Positions 46,201 through 56,294 of a DNA stretch of 64,000 bases are shown here, piece by piece. The notes beneath the pieces were generated by a model that saw only the letters and a program-made list of their open reading frames with translations, had not been told where the DNA came from and made no database searches. Source of the DNA: Chondrosia reniformis (Eukaryota; Porifera; Demospongiae; Chondrillida; Chondrillidae); assembly GCA_947172415.1 (NCBI GenBank), contig OX359195.1:434001-498000 (forward strand). The letters run 5' to 3'. Position numbers and translations under genes: made by a program. How positions within the stretch are numbered: the first letter of the stretch is position 1; every line of letters starts with the position of its first letter.

Positions 46201-49200
46201 ACCTCCTCTCATACCCTCTCCATCTCCTCTCTTACCCCCTCAATCTCCTCTCTTACCCTCTCCATCTCCTCTCTTACCCTCTCCACCTCCTCTCATACCC
46301 TCTCCATCTCCTCTCTTACCCCCTCCACCTCCTCTCATACCCTCTCCATCTCCTCTCTTACCCCCTCCATCTCCTCTCTTACCCCCTCCATCTCCTCTCT
46401 TACCCCCTCCATCTCCTCTCTTATCCTCTCCATCTCCTCTCTTACCCTCTCCATCTCCTCCTGTTCCTCCTTCTCTTCCTTCTTGCTCTTCTTCTTGTAA
46501 GTCTTCTCAATGCCTCCATTGTAACTGCTATCCTTACCAGACACAAAGGAGAAGGAATCCCCCAGACTGAAGTCTTCATCCTTGTCACTCTCATCAAGCG
46601 GCTCGTTGATCCATTTATCCAAATCGAGACTATAAACAGATAAGCACAATTGAAATTATCTTTTGAAAGGATCATCTTTTGACTTTTAGAGCATCTACAG
46701 ATGCAGTCTCTTCTTGGTTGAGATGTTTCAACCCTACTCTAAAAGTCGTAAGAAGATCCTTTCAAAAGATAAGTTCGATGCAGTTAGAAATCCTTATTCT
46801 ACAATTGAAAGTACTCAGTATACTAAGGTATTAAAATGTAGTGGGCGTGGCAAGGCTGAGGTGTAAGGGGCGTGGCAGGACCCACCCATCTGGTACTGGA
46901 ACTTTCTTTTGAGCTTTTGGTGCAACTGGATTGAGCTCCCCGGCAAACAGAGCGGCCAAATCTCCACTCACACTGGCACCTTTTATATGCAAACATACAC
47001 AGTACTATTGTATAATATACATAGTACGTATATATTTATAGTACGTACATACATACATAGATATAATAGTATATACTATAATGTACTAATAAGGAGTCTA
47101 TTACACTAAGCCTGTGCAAAGGCTATGATTGCATGTGAATAATTACTGGAAGGTATTACGCCAACCAGCCAAGTCACCACAGTCTTATCTTGGTTGGTGA
47201 ACTGAAGTCTTTTCAAAAGGCAGCACAAGATATAAGACAATAAGATTTTGGTCACTACTGGTAGTACTACTGGTTTGGCACAATAATTACTTTTCTTAGT
47301 ATAATTACAATATACATTACTTACATTTGAAAAGCAAAAATCATCATTGGAAAGTGATATTAAATTGGCAACCAGTGATCGCCTCCCAGTCAATCACTGG
47401 TTGCCATTTTAATAGGACTTCTGTCCCCCAGCTAATATTAGACTTCGTCACTTGGTTGGTTGGCGCAATACTTTCCAGTGACTATTTTTGTTTATCTTCA
47501 CAGCCTTTGCACAGGCCAAGTGCAATTAACTCCCTTTATTCACATTACGTACATATATACATAAATACATGCAAGATCAAGAAAAAGACAAAGATTCCAG
47601 GGGTCATTGATTCTTCATGCAGTCAACTACGAATATACATGAAGACTGTGAGTTAAAAGTATGATTAAGATGAAGGAGGCGTGGCAGGACCCACCCACAA
47701 GGTAGAGGCTGATAGTAAAAGAAATACTAACTATTCTTCATACGTACCTTTGCCTTGCAGTTTAACGATGTACTTCATCAGCTGCAGAATACAACATGCC
47801 TGGAGAAACAGGAAGTGGATCAAAGGAGAATGACATTAAAAACAGGAAGTGGATGCAAACTTACTCTTTCCTGTACTTCCAGATCTCCACTTTGTACAAA
47901 AGCTGGAAGCTTGTCCACCAACATTCCTCCGACCTCCTCAATGGTCTCCTGGGCACCCTGGGAAGGGAATTCATACACATGGCATGCTCAGCTTACTATA
48001 TAAATACTACCAGTCGAAACATGATGTAATGTCACCAGTTAAATGTTCTGTGGTGATTAGGTGTAAGGACACAAATGTACCTGAGATTCAGCTTGTACAA
48101 GAATGCTAGCGTACAACTTGAGTATGTTTTGCACAAACACTGCTTGAATGTGGCCGGGGAGAGAAGTGACCTTCGGGTTCAGCATTACGTCCAGGACCTC
48201 CCTTGGGTCCGACAGGTATCTACAGTGTCAGGTCATAGGAAGTGAACAGTGTGTTCACATGTGTCTATTAAGTACCACGTTGCCATAGCAACAAGCTGCT
48301 AATGAGGAAATTTTCATGAATTCATATAGTCATCACATCTGGGCTATAACTATTACATATACAAACTGTTCATAACTACATATATCAGAGAGTACGGTTG
48401 GCCAAAAAAATGGCCTCCCTATCAGACAACTCACTCAGAGAACTCTCCCACTACCCAGGCTGCAGCATAGAGAACTTCACATATTCCATCTTTGCTGGTC
48501 TTTGAGAGAAAGAGGTGGGTGTTGTCCAAAATAGTGACCATTTGCTTGACACTAAACTGGCGGACATCTTTGACCCTGATTGTGACATCCAGTATTTGAG
48601 AGGCTAACAACTTCCCATGTGTAGTGCCTTCAAACTTGGTCATACCAACCAGCACTGTGATGTACCTGTGGGCGGGGATGGGCGGGGATGGGATGGGATG
48701 GGATAGGTGGGCAGGTGTGTGGGTGTGTGGTGGATGGGTGTGTGTGGGTGTGTGTGTGTGTTGGATGGATGGATGGGGATGGATGGATGGATGGGGATGG
48801 ATGGATGGGGATGGATGGGTGGATGGATGGATGGATGGATGGATGGATGGATGGATGGATGGATGGATGGATGGGGATGGGTGGATGGATGGGTGGATGG
48901 ATGGGTGGATGGATGGATGGATGGATGGATGGATGGATGGATGGATGGATGGATGGATGGATGGATGGATGGATGGATGGATGGATGGATGGATGGATGG
49001 ATGGATGGATGGATGGATGGTGTAACGATGGCTTACCATTCAAAGTCAGTGATGTACTGATAATTTGATTGACGACACATGGAAATGACCTTTGAAATCA
49101 CCTCATCACGATAATCTAGACCACAACGTGATAGATAAGATGTGACACTTAATAGTGACACGGAGTAATGACAAGTGACACAGAGTAGTGACATGTGACA

Positions 49201-50953
49201 CAGAGTAGTGACATGTGACACTGAGTAGTGACATGTGACATGGAGTAGTGACAAGTGACACTGAGTAGTGTGACACTTACAAGTGCTCTCGCTCTCCTCG
49301 ATGTGTGTAACCAATCGCTTTACAATCTCCACCAGGTTCTTCTTGGTTACCATGCCAACAATGAGGTCCAAAGCTCTCAACCTTATTGAGTCATCGTGGC
49401 TGTCCAGACACTCCATTACCAGATCCCTAGGGTTGAGGGATTTATTGGTATGAATGGCATAAATGTGTTCAGTGCAGAAAAATGAAAACAAAATGGCTGC
49501 CTCACTTGAGCTGAAGGAGAGCTTTGGGCTGGTGTGGGAGAATCTTGGACATGGCAAGCAATCCCAGGTACCTCACTGCACAAAAAATTGCAACTAATAC
49601 ATTGCATATTTATATTAATCTAACACATTGGATATTTATATTAATCTAACACATTGGATATGTATAATATTGGATATTTATATTAATCTAATATATTGGA
49701 TATGTACATCTTTGAAGAATACAATATATGTACATGTGCTACATACAGAGAGAATAAAATGAAGTGAGTGCATGATTGGACTTGGAAGAGCTGCTCACAG
49801 TTCTGATCCGAGTCTTCTACAAACAGTCTCAGCTTGGAGACACAGAGTTGCATAAGATTGACATTCTTTGGCATTCCAGAGATGACAGTCATCACACACT
49901 CGAAGAGAAGGGACATTGCTGAGGTCGAGTGGATGAGGGTCGTTAGGGGGTCCTGAAGCTTCTTAGCCAGTCTGGGCTCCAGTGGAGTGATAGCTCCAAA
50001 CTGATCGAGGGAGGGTAAGAGAGGTGGAGAGGGAGGGTAAGAGAGGTGGAGAGGGAGGGTAAGAGAGGTGGAGAGGGAGGGTAAGAGAGGTGGAGAGGGA
50101 GGGTAAGAGAGGTGGAGAGGGAGGGTAAGAGATGTGGAGAGGGAGGGTAAGAGATGTGGAGAGGGAGGGTAAGAGAGGTGGAGAGGGAGGGTAAGAGAGG
50201 TGGAGAGGGAGGGTAAGAGATGTGGAGAGGGAGGGTAAGAGAGGTGGAGAGGGAGGGTAAGAGAGGTGGAGAGGGAGGGTAAGAGAGGTGGAGAGGGAGG
50301 GGACAGAGAGGTGGAGAGGGAGGGTAAGAGAGGTGGAGAGGGAGGGTAAGAGAGGTGGAGAGGGAGGGTAAGAGAGGTGGAGAGGGAGGGTAAGAGAGGT
50401 GGAGAGGGAGGGTAAGAGATGTGGAGAGGGAGGGTAAGAGAGGTGGAGAGGGAGGGTAAGAGAGGTGGAGAGGGAGGGTAAGAGAGGTGGAGAGGGAGGG
50501 TAAGAGATGTGGAGAGGGAGGGTAAGAGAGGTGGAGAGGGAGGGTAAGAGAGGTGGAGAGGGAGGGGTCAGAGAGGTGGAGAGGGAGGGTAAGAGAGGTG
50601 GAGAGGGAGGGGTCAGAGAGGACTATTTCATGCATGGAGTTCTCCACTCACTAGTTTGATGATTTTAATAAGCATCCAGTTATTATTGGAGTCTTGCATA
50701 ATCTTGAAGAGAGTTGGAGCGAGAGAAATATAGTTTTTCGGGTTCTTCCTAGCAAGCTCACAGATGACACTAACGGCCGCACACTGAACTGAAGAGTCAG
50801 GATCTTCTATCTTTTCCTAAAATCAAACAGTCGAGGATACATTACTTTGAAAACAAGAGAGGTTGACTGCAGCCGGAATAGGAGAGTCCTTCAAAACACA
50901 CATATACACACACACACATACACACACACACACACACATACACACACATACAC

Positions 50954-51012
<59 letters not shown>

Positions 51013-52991
51013 CAGACTATCACACATGCTGATCCACACTGACCTTCAATCTGGAGAAGGCTGGTCTCAGTGCATCAGGAAATCTTAGGAAAATCTTGTA
51101 CATGACTAGAAGTGCCTTCTTCCTGACATATGGTTTTGATGATACACACTAGAGAGAGGGACAAGTGACAGCTCATGAGTTACCTCCTACTTCTAAAGAC
51201 ACAGGTTTTGGTTTCAACTTCAAAACCAAAAACTGCATCTTTAGATACTCAAAACAGATCAAAAGATGAACTATTTCAAAAAGATAAGTTTGAAGTAGTT
51301 AGAAAAAAACTGTATCGCACTAAGAACATTTTTCAGAGTACCACATATAACTATGTATATTTACAGTTCACAAGTAAGTAAAATATCATAAAGAGCCTCT
51401 GAGGCTAATAATTTTAGCTACTCCCAGTTACAATGTAGTTACATCATGAAACCTTCCTATTGTACAATGTCTACTAATACAATATGTGATTACACAGCAC
51501 TTACTAAGGCTAGGACGTCATTAGCAAGATCCCTGGCAAGATCAGTTGTCACAAAACAAGCGAGCCCATTCATAGCCAATCCAGTGTCGTAAATGTTACC
51601 GGACGAGAGATCCTATGAATGAGTAAAGGAGACAGGTTTGATGATGGAGTAAACTAAAACACCATTTTACTACACCTGTTAGGCCTAAAGGGAACATCTA
51701 CACTTGTTAATTAATCTGCTTTACATATTTCTTAATAAACAAAATGGATTCTTTTAAGTGAATACCAGACAATATGAATAAATTAAAATGGAGTGTTTTC
51801 AGTAACTACGAAAAATGTAAATATTTGGGTTTACGGTTAGTAAATTGAGACTATGACGATCATGCGAAGATAATAAACGCATACAAAATTAATCACTTCC
51901 TACAATAACATAACAGGTACATACATATACGTATATGTATTGCCTAATCGGCATATGTTACATAATCATCAAATGAAGTTGCCCCAATACTATACATGGT
52001 GTTGCGCAATCAGGCCATGGTATTGCTTAATCACCTTCCTTATCAGGTTTGTGCACAACATGACTACATCCGTTCCTTCGTGGAAGCACTGAGTGGCTGC
52101 CAGGTAGCCAATCCTCTTGCAGGTAAACTTGGGGTTGCTCATCACTTCAATGATGTTGAAAGCGGCCCACTCAATGTCGTAACCCAACATTTGGATCTAC
52201 AGGAGACAGTTCACATTGCTTGATATGTACATAAATTTAGGGAGCAATGGTATGAGGTGCATGTCAAACCAGTTTAGGGGTCTGTGTTCTCTATAGGAAG
52301 TTGTCTGGGATAGGTAGGCAAAACAATCCTGAGGGGGAGGGGGGGGGGGATATCCCTGTGTATGCATGGACACTCTAATGATAATGATAAAGACCCTAGA
52401 ATGAATAAACTCTATTTATGTATATTTGTGCTTAATAGTCTACATCTTGCCGAGGGGAAATAATGTGAAATAATAAGCAAAAATGTAATTATACATATGA
52501 CACTATATTTGAGTGTGCATTGTGCAATTAAACTAAATAATAAGAATTATATAATCTTAGGCCATTCATCTCGTGTTTAATACATCTGTACAAACAGTGA
52601 TGGACAACTCACGTAAATCAGCTTTGAAACTGCGTTAGCCTTCACCAAAGGATTCTCCTGTCTCAATTCTGATTTTATTTCAGAAAGACATGATGCAATG
52701 AACGTGCCCTATCAAAGTTAATGTGAGAAAAGATTCAAAAGTTAATGTAAGAAAAGATTCAAAAGTTAATGTAAGAAAAGATTCAAAAGTCAAATACGCT
52801 CCACAAGCAAGAATTGCATTTACATGGAGGCGACTGTAATGGCGTGCTACCACATACGTGAAAGGCTAGTCTTTAGCTGCTAACCTAGATACACATATAT
52901 ATAGACATTTAAGAGTACAAAATTGTCTTACTTCTTCTCCTTTATGAGCTCTGATTCCTCTTACGAGATCACTCAAAGTCTTTTCAAACAT
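37295..52991 (-). CDS. AP3D1: AP-3 complex subunit delta
   Basis: I rebuilt 32 exons, all in phase, 1229 codons: 52991-52932, 52708-52613, 52196-52035, 51612-51505, 51148-51044, 50816-50652, 50000-49799, 49575-49506, 49426-49281, 49115-49037, 48665-48435, 48219-48081, 47957-47865, 47799-47748, 46979-46886, 46629-46446, 45322-45245, 45083-45005, 44619-44560, 44410-44245, 43442-43316, 43138-42955, 42467-42289, 42206-42090, 41754-41704, 41461-41400, 40361-40289, 40173-40030, 39649-39564, 39028-38971, 37996-37844, 37381-37295. It opens [17 protein letters not shown] and has an adaptin HEAT-repeat trunk ([28 protein letters not shown]), a lysine/glutamate-rich hinge with DLDFWLS, and the appendage ([10 protein letters not shown], ending [12 protein letters not shown]). 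Delta is a large subunit of the AP-3 coat, which sorts cargo from endosome/Golgi to lysosome-related organelles. Confidence 0.95.
37429..37629 (-). other. Exon-like 201-base open frame in the last AP3D1 intron
   Basis: It is bounded by an acceptor (ATGTTGCAG|GC) and a donor (TTTG|GTGTGA), and one frame is open throughout (for example [20 protein letters not shown]). The flanking exons join in phase 0, and in that frame this segment meets a stop after 11 codons. Inclusion would therefore truncate the appendage. It could be a poison exon or chance. Confidence 0.3.
37715..37790 (-). repeat. Inverted family A fragment in AP3D1 intron 31
   Basis: Reads as the complement of family A: CCATTTTCCTATACATTCTA, then CTAATAAGGAAGTAAACCTA and GTGGATAAGGATA. 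Confidence 0.6.
38012..38900. repeat. 25-bp minisatellite filling AP3D1 intron 30
   Basis: About 35 copies of GGATGGATGTGTGGGTGGAG+AGGGA (plus strand), with a CCGGT variant in the last six copies. On the gene strand it is pyrimidine-rich (CCCTCTCCACCCACACATCC) and runs to within about 15 bases of the acceptor of exon 31 (37996), so it doubles as an expanded polypyrimidine region. Long open frames across it on both strands are artefacts of the repeat. Confidence 0.97.
39195..39410 (+). repeat. Dispersed repeat family A, near full-length copy
   Basis: Blocks in order: GACTCCCAGGATCACTGATG, GGGTGGAATTCCCAGAAACG, CTGTCTGACCCAGTGGAG, a GAAGA-rich stretch, AAAGACTCCTGTATCC, AGCTCTCTTCAGGTTTAGTT, CCCCTATAGGCTCTTTTACA, ATAGGCATATAGCATGTAGG and AAAATGG. 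No coding capacity or clear terminal inverted repeats were seen, so a SINE or other non-autonomous element. It lies in AP3D1 intron 29 next to the 50-bp array. Confidence 0.8.
39411..39580. repeat. 50-bp tandem repeat carrying the exon 29 splice donor
   Basis: Units start at 39411, 39461, 39511 and 39561 (last one partial). Each contains, on the gene strand, CTGTTCCTTGTCCCAG|GTATGT, that is the last 16 coding bases of AP3D1 exon 29 and its donor. The real junction is inferred at 39564; the other three sites are decoys or alternatives downstream of it in the intron. Confidence 0.9.
40338..41155. repeat. 45-bp minisatellite carrying the exon 27 splice acceptor
   Basis: About 18 almost identical copies of a unit with GGAGTGTCATCTCTGTTAGG, TTGCTATATATGG and AAATAAGGG. 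On the gene strand each unit reads ...CATATATAG|CAACCTAACAGAG..., the acceptor plus first bases of AP3D1 exon 27. The unit equals 15 codons ([15 protein letters not shown]) with no stop, so choosing an upstream copy adds 15 residues per unit in frame. Only the last copy, at 40361, is needed to give a normal-length protein. Confidence 0.95.
42683..42898 (+). repeat. Dispersed repeat family A, near full-length copy in AP3D1 intron 22
   Basis: Same blocks in the same order as the copy at 39195-39410 (CCCAGGATCACTGATGAAGG, CTGTCTGACCCAGTGGAG, AAAGACTCCTGTATCTTC, TTCCCCTATAGG, ACAGAATAGGCAC), at high similarity. Confidence 0.8.
43443..44244. other. AP3D1 intron 20, 802 bases without recognised content
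   Basis: AT-rich. Near 44095-44150 it has GAACCATCCAAGAGATAAGT and GAGGCAGTTAGAAGGAATCC, a short motif shared with 46755-46800 and 51260-51305. No exon or RNA gene was seen. Confidence 0.5.
45400..45475 (-). repeat. Inverted family A fragment in AP3D1 intron 16
   Basis: Contains ACTAAACCTAGTGAGAGCTT, GGGGGAGGATACAAGAATC and TTCTTCTCCACT, the complement of the central and 3' parts of family A. It lies between exon 17 and the 21-bp array. Confidence 0.65.
45602..46460. repeat. 21-bp minisatellite carrying the exon 16 splice donor
   Basis: About 41 copies of a unit reading CCCTCCATCTCCTCTCTTACC on the plus strand. On the gene strand this is GAG ATG GAG AGG|GTAAGA GAG, that is coding sequence followed by a strong donor. 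The first copy is the end of exon 16 (46446, AGG|GTAAGA); exon 17 continues in phase 0. In-frame copies downstream add EEMEGVR per unit until a TGA at 46335-46337, so about four to five alternative donors keep the frame open. Confidence 0.95.
46656..46772. mobile_element. Short palindromic element in AP3D1 intron 15
   Basis: Left arm TTATCTTTTGAAAGGATCAT+CTTTTGACTTTTAGAG and right arm CTCTAAAAGTCGTAAGAAGA+TCCTTTCAAAAGATAA are near-perfect inverted complements around a 45-base loop. It looks like a small foldback MITE. Confidence 0.75.
47110..47516. mobile_element. Foldback element in AP3D1 intron 14
   Basis: The left end, CCTGTGCAAAGGCTATGATT, followed by TACTGGAAGGTATTACGCCA+ACCAGCCAAGTCACC, is matched in complement at the right end (GGTTGGTTGGCGCAATACTT, AGCCTTTGCACAGG). 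The arms are roughly 80 bases. A second palindrome lies inside (GGCAACCAGTGATC...ATCACTGGTTGCC, 47370-47405). No protein is encoded. Confidence 0.75.
48670..49021. repeat. (GGAT)n array filling AP3D1 intron 10
   Basis: Almost the whole intron is GGAT/GGATGGGTGGAT on the plus strand, with GGGTGTGTG and GGGATGGGATGGG at the left edge. The gene strand is (ATCC)n, ending in CCCCGCCCACAG before exon 11. The donor GAATG|GTAAGCC is 16 bases from the array's other end. Confidence 0.97.
49141..49279. repeat. 20-bp tandem repeat filling AP3D1 intron 9
   Basis: About 6-7 copies of GTGACACAGAGTAGTGACAT with variants, beginning at the exon 9 donor (ACTT|GTAAGTGTCAC, gene strand) and ending near exon 10. 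Confidence 0.9.
49600..49705. repeat. Short AT-rich tandem repeat in AP3D1 intron 7
   Basis: Four imperfect copies of TTTATATTAATCTAACACAT+TGGATAT. Confidence 0.85.
50008..50622. repeat. 22-bp minisatellite filling AP3D1 intron 6
   Basis: About 28 copies of GGTGGAGAGGGAGGGTAAGA+GA on the plus strand. The gene strand is pyrimidine-rich and ends at CCTCCCTCGATCAG, the exon 7 acceptor, so the array extends the polypyrimidine tract. The last copies near the donor of exon 6 carry a GTCAGAG variant. Confidence 0.97.
50897..51009. repeat. (CA)n microsatellite in AP3D1 intron 5
   Basis: Long ACACAC tract with occasional TA interruptions; (TG)n on the gene strand. Confidence 0.97.
52718..52793. repeat. 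24-bp tandem repeat in AP3D1 intron 1
   Basis: Three copies of AAAGTTAATGTAAGAAAAGA+TTCA beginning within about 10 bases of the exon 2 acceptor. Confidence 0.9.
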
Positions 52992-53497
52992 CTTTCCTGG
53001 AGTCCTTGGACAAACGGTACAAAAATGGCCGCTACACGTGACCACGTGACAATTATAGTGCAGTGCATAATCGTGATATTCAGAAAAGGTCGAAATTGTG
53101 ATATATTATGGTCCCCAAATCCAATGTACATTAAAACTATATGAAGAGTATATTAAACTATGTCAATCTCAAAATTAATAGAGTAAAATTATTCAACAAC
53201 ATTTAGAATTTTAAAAAAAGAGTGGGTTGTTTATTTAAAAGTTCCTTGCTCTTTATCTATTGTAAGGATCATCTTTAATACTCTCTAATACTCATTCTAT
53301 GCTCCAGACTCCATTGTAGCAGATGATCATATTGTACATGTATATGTTTATGAGATGACAAAGTTATATGAAGAGCAAGGAATAATTAGATAAGAAGACC
53401 ACAAGTGATTCAGAAATCAAATTCATCAGATAAGAAAATCTATCTACACCTCCTGCAGATGTATTTAAATATGAGAAGTAAACACTATAAACATAAC
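52992..53497. other. Gap upstream of AP3D1
   Basis: Presumed AP3D1 promoter side. The 5' leader next to the ATG contains GTCACGTGGTCACGTG on the minus strand, two overlapping E-box-like CACGTG motifs (53028-53048). CACGTG sites are bound by bHLH factors, including TFEB relatives that control lysosomal genes in vertebrates; relevance here is inference. Confidence 0.45.
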
Positions 53498-54740
53498 CTT
53501 CATAAATGATAACAAATTCCACTTCCTGTCCAGTTAATAATTCAAACAAGAGTATGCCAGTCCCCTGAAAATTATAGGGTTTTCCCCTTGGGACCTCTGG
53601 AGCCATGTAATGTGGTGTGTTTGATGTAGCAAGGCTATATAATAAACCTCATAAGATAAGATGAAGGTGACATTGAAGATGCTGACACCACTCAACAGTT
53701 CAAGAAGATATCTGGTCCTTATACCAGAATTAAGTCGTTATGACTCTCATGAGAGCTGATTTTGGCCTGTAAATGTAATTGTTGCTCTGTTTCTTCTTAT
53801 AATATTTTGTTTCTGTAGACACTGACCTTATCTTGCTCTAGGTACTCCTATAAAGTGTCACAGATATGTAGTTCTTTGAGCAATTTTACAGTGTGCATTT
53901 GTATGATTCAATTACTACTCAAGTGTAATTTGTCTTTGTAAATTAACGGCAGAGTTGGTTTGTGAAATCTCACTATGAATAATTATAACCCAGACAACAT
54001 TTTCCTAATGACATACTTGTAAATGGACACTATAATTACTTTATTCACTCCCCGAATATGTACGTACGTAACAAATTAGATTTAATTATACACCTTCTAT
54101 AGTTTGCATATAGCTTAAATTTCAATGTATATATTAAAAAAGTAGGTTTACAAATATTTAAAAAGGAAAAATTTTTGTGATGGTCAATTTGGAATCAAGA
54201 AATTCAAATTTAAACATATACACTTTAAATATAATGCAAGTTCACTGTCAAAAAACGTGTAATCCAAGATAAGTAGACCAAGTCCATCTGTGTCAAGCTG
54301 TTGGACTGCATGTGTTAAGCAACTTTAATGCAGTTAGTCAAATGATTCAACTACACAGAATCAATAATAAGAAGTATAATGACTAAATTTCCAAATACAG
54401 CACATGATACTCCTATATAGCTAAAAATGTTATCTATAGCCTACAATGTACAGCTCGCTTAAAATGTCTAGAAATAACTAAAAAATAGCCTGGGAACAAA
54501 ACATTCTAGACATACAACAGTATATACGTACATAAAGATTACAATTATTAATTAAACCAAAGGCTCAAATTGTATTACTGCACACTTACTATGAAATGAT
54601 ATTGCCATCTCTCCACTTAGTGAGTGCAATGCAGCTGGTAAACTTGATGTTTAGCACTTTTTTTGTTCCTTGAGCGAGATAAGTAGTACGTACAATGCAA
54701 TATTTGAAGTATTGGACCTTGAATGAACCGCAGTAACAAC
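53498..54740 (-). pseudogene. Protein-kinase-like gene fragment, degenerate
   Basis: Two exons join in phase: 54740-54590 (acceptor CTCCCTTAG, donor CATA|GTAAGT) and 53634-53498 (acceptor TTATATAG, donor GAAG|GTTATG). The joined sequence contains TSNTPHYMAPEVPRGKPYNF then GTGILLFELLTGQE, clearly the activation-segment end (APE) and helix F of a kinase domain. The DVYSFG part between them is eroded (KPYNFQGTGILLFELL), and the preceding exon shows IKFTSCIAL where a DFG motif should be. It is either a pseudokinase or a decaying kinase copy. Neither a start nor a stop exon was found. Confidence 0.5.
53640..54585. other. Intron of the kinase-like fragment, no recognised content
   Basis: About 950 AT-rich bases between the two kinase-like exons. 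No exon, RNA gene or clear repeat array was seen. Confidence 0.4.
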
Positions 54741-54879
54741 CTAAGGGAGAGAAACAAGAATGCATTTATATTAATGTTTCTTATGGCATACAGATCTGAC
54801 AAATCTGGAACTGAACCCACTTAAGAATAATCACTTCTTTTTAGTTTGTACTCCTCTTAGTATCAACTTCCAACCATGA

Positions 54880-55165
54880 AAAAGTTGAATCCGGGGCACA
54901 CCACGCGGAGGTGGGAGTACATCGTGCCCCCCACTCTGCCCAGTAGTGCTCCACGTTCTCAGCTAGGAGGGGAGGAAGATGCGCGGGAACGGCTCGGCGT
55001 ACCTAGCCGCCCTGTGACCAGTTACTAGATCAAGGTACAAATGCTACGTGTACAATGACCCGACCCTGGCGGACCTCAAACCTTCTTCATTGAGAATCAT
55101 GACACACCGGCGTAGCACCAGAGAACAGTGCGTCACTTTACCTCAAATCAGACCTGCCTTCGTAT
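54880..55165. other. GC-rich island, left border of the repeat block
   Basis: A sharp change to GC-rich sequence (for example GGGGCACACCACGCGGAGGT, GATGCGCGGGAACGGCTCGG) in an otherwise AT-rich region. No open frame, tRNA or rRNA was recognised. A second GC-rich island lies at 59300-59590; the two do not match each other directly or in complement. Confidence 0.55.
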
Positions 55166-55369
55166 GAGATAGGGACCACTGTATAGGAATGAGAAGAATA
55201 TACTAATTAAGCATGTATATATACATTACAAGTAAAATATGGCTAACATAAATATACATATATATCACTACAGTTGCATGGTATATCAAAACATTATGAA
55301 AACAAAAACTTGAACACATAGGTAGCATGTATTAGTATAAATATTGTATTAAGAAATGCTGTAATTAGG

Positions 55370-55490
55370 CCAGAGAAAAGCTAGTTCAGACCAGCTAAGA
55401 CACACTAAGCCAGACCAGCTCAAATGCCAGAGAAAAGCTAGTTCAGACCAGCTAAGACACACTAAGACAGACCAGCTCAAATGACAATAG
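55370..55490. repeat. 57-bp duplication
   Basis: GCCAGAGAAAAGCTAGTTCA+GACCAGCTAAGACACACTAA occurs twice in tandem. Confidence 0.9.
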
Positions 55491-56294
55491 GACAAAATCA
55501 ACCGGACTACACCAGCATAAAGTGACTAGGAACTGCCAAGCTCATAGCTGTAAATCCATGACCAGAAACAATTAACCAGAACAAACTGACAAACTTAAGT
55601 TGATGAACGCAAGTTTGAACATCTGAAATAGTCCACACAAACTGTAGAATGTAGGAAAAGATATAATGTATACAACTGAATAATGTACTTGTAAATGTAA
55701 ATATGGCAAACCTTTATAAAAATTGCAAGAACTTGGGAATTCTTCAATTGTGAAATTTCAGAAGATGAAATTAGGGACTGCCAGCTGAATGTTGCAAATC
55801 CACATTTGGGACATTCAGGTCAAATCATACCAAATGAAAAGCTTGCAAAACCTGTGGAATGTATGAATATAATAAAACTGAATAATGTACATATATAACA
55901 TGTCAAACCTTCAAAAGATGAAGATCTTGTGGCTGGTGCTTTCTGTTCTGAAGTAATATCTCGGTTCAGAAGTTAACATTGCTCCATTTCTTTGCTGAAT
56001 ATTCTGAATGTCTTTTTTGCAATAAAAGTTGCAATATATGTTGAAGTATAAAGAATGTTATTTTAAATTCACACGGAAATTGAAGTGATTCACAGTCATC
56101 CATGTTTTCTACCAATAATCATGCTGTATATTCTGAATGTCATATATAAGACATTAAAATGCAAAAAAGCCAATCTTGCTGAATCTATATAAATGCAAGT
56201 TACTGAGTGTCTTAATGACACAAATGCCAATTTCTTGAATAAATGGTTGCAAGCAAAGGCCAATATTGAATGTCTCGAGTATAAAGTATAATAA

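Noticed and set aside
45582-46643. 353-codon plus-strand open frame of LLSYPLH repeats
   Set aside because: Antisense of the 21-bp minisatellite and of AP3D1 exon 16.
48431-49068. Open frames of HPSI or WMDG repeats
   Set aside because: Produced by the (GGAT)n array in AP3D1 intron 10; only 48435-48665 is real exon 11.
49943-50647. 234-codon minus-strand frame of [11 protein letters not shown] repeats
   Set aside because: The 22-bp intron array; not joined to adjacent exons in frame.
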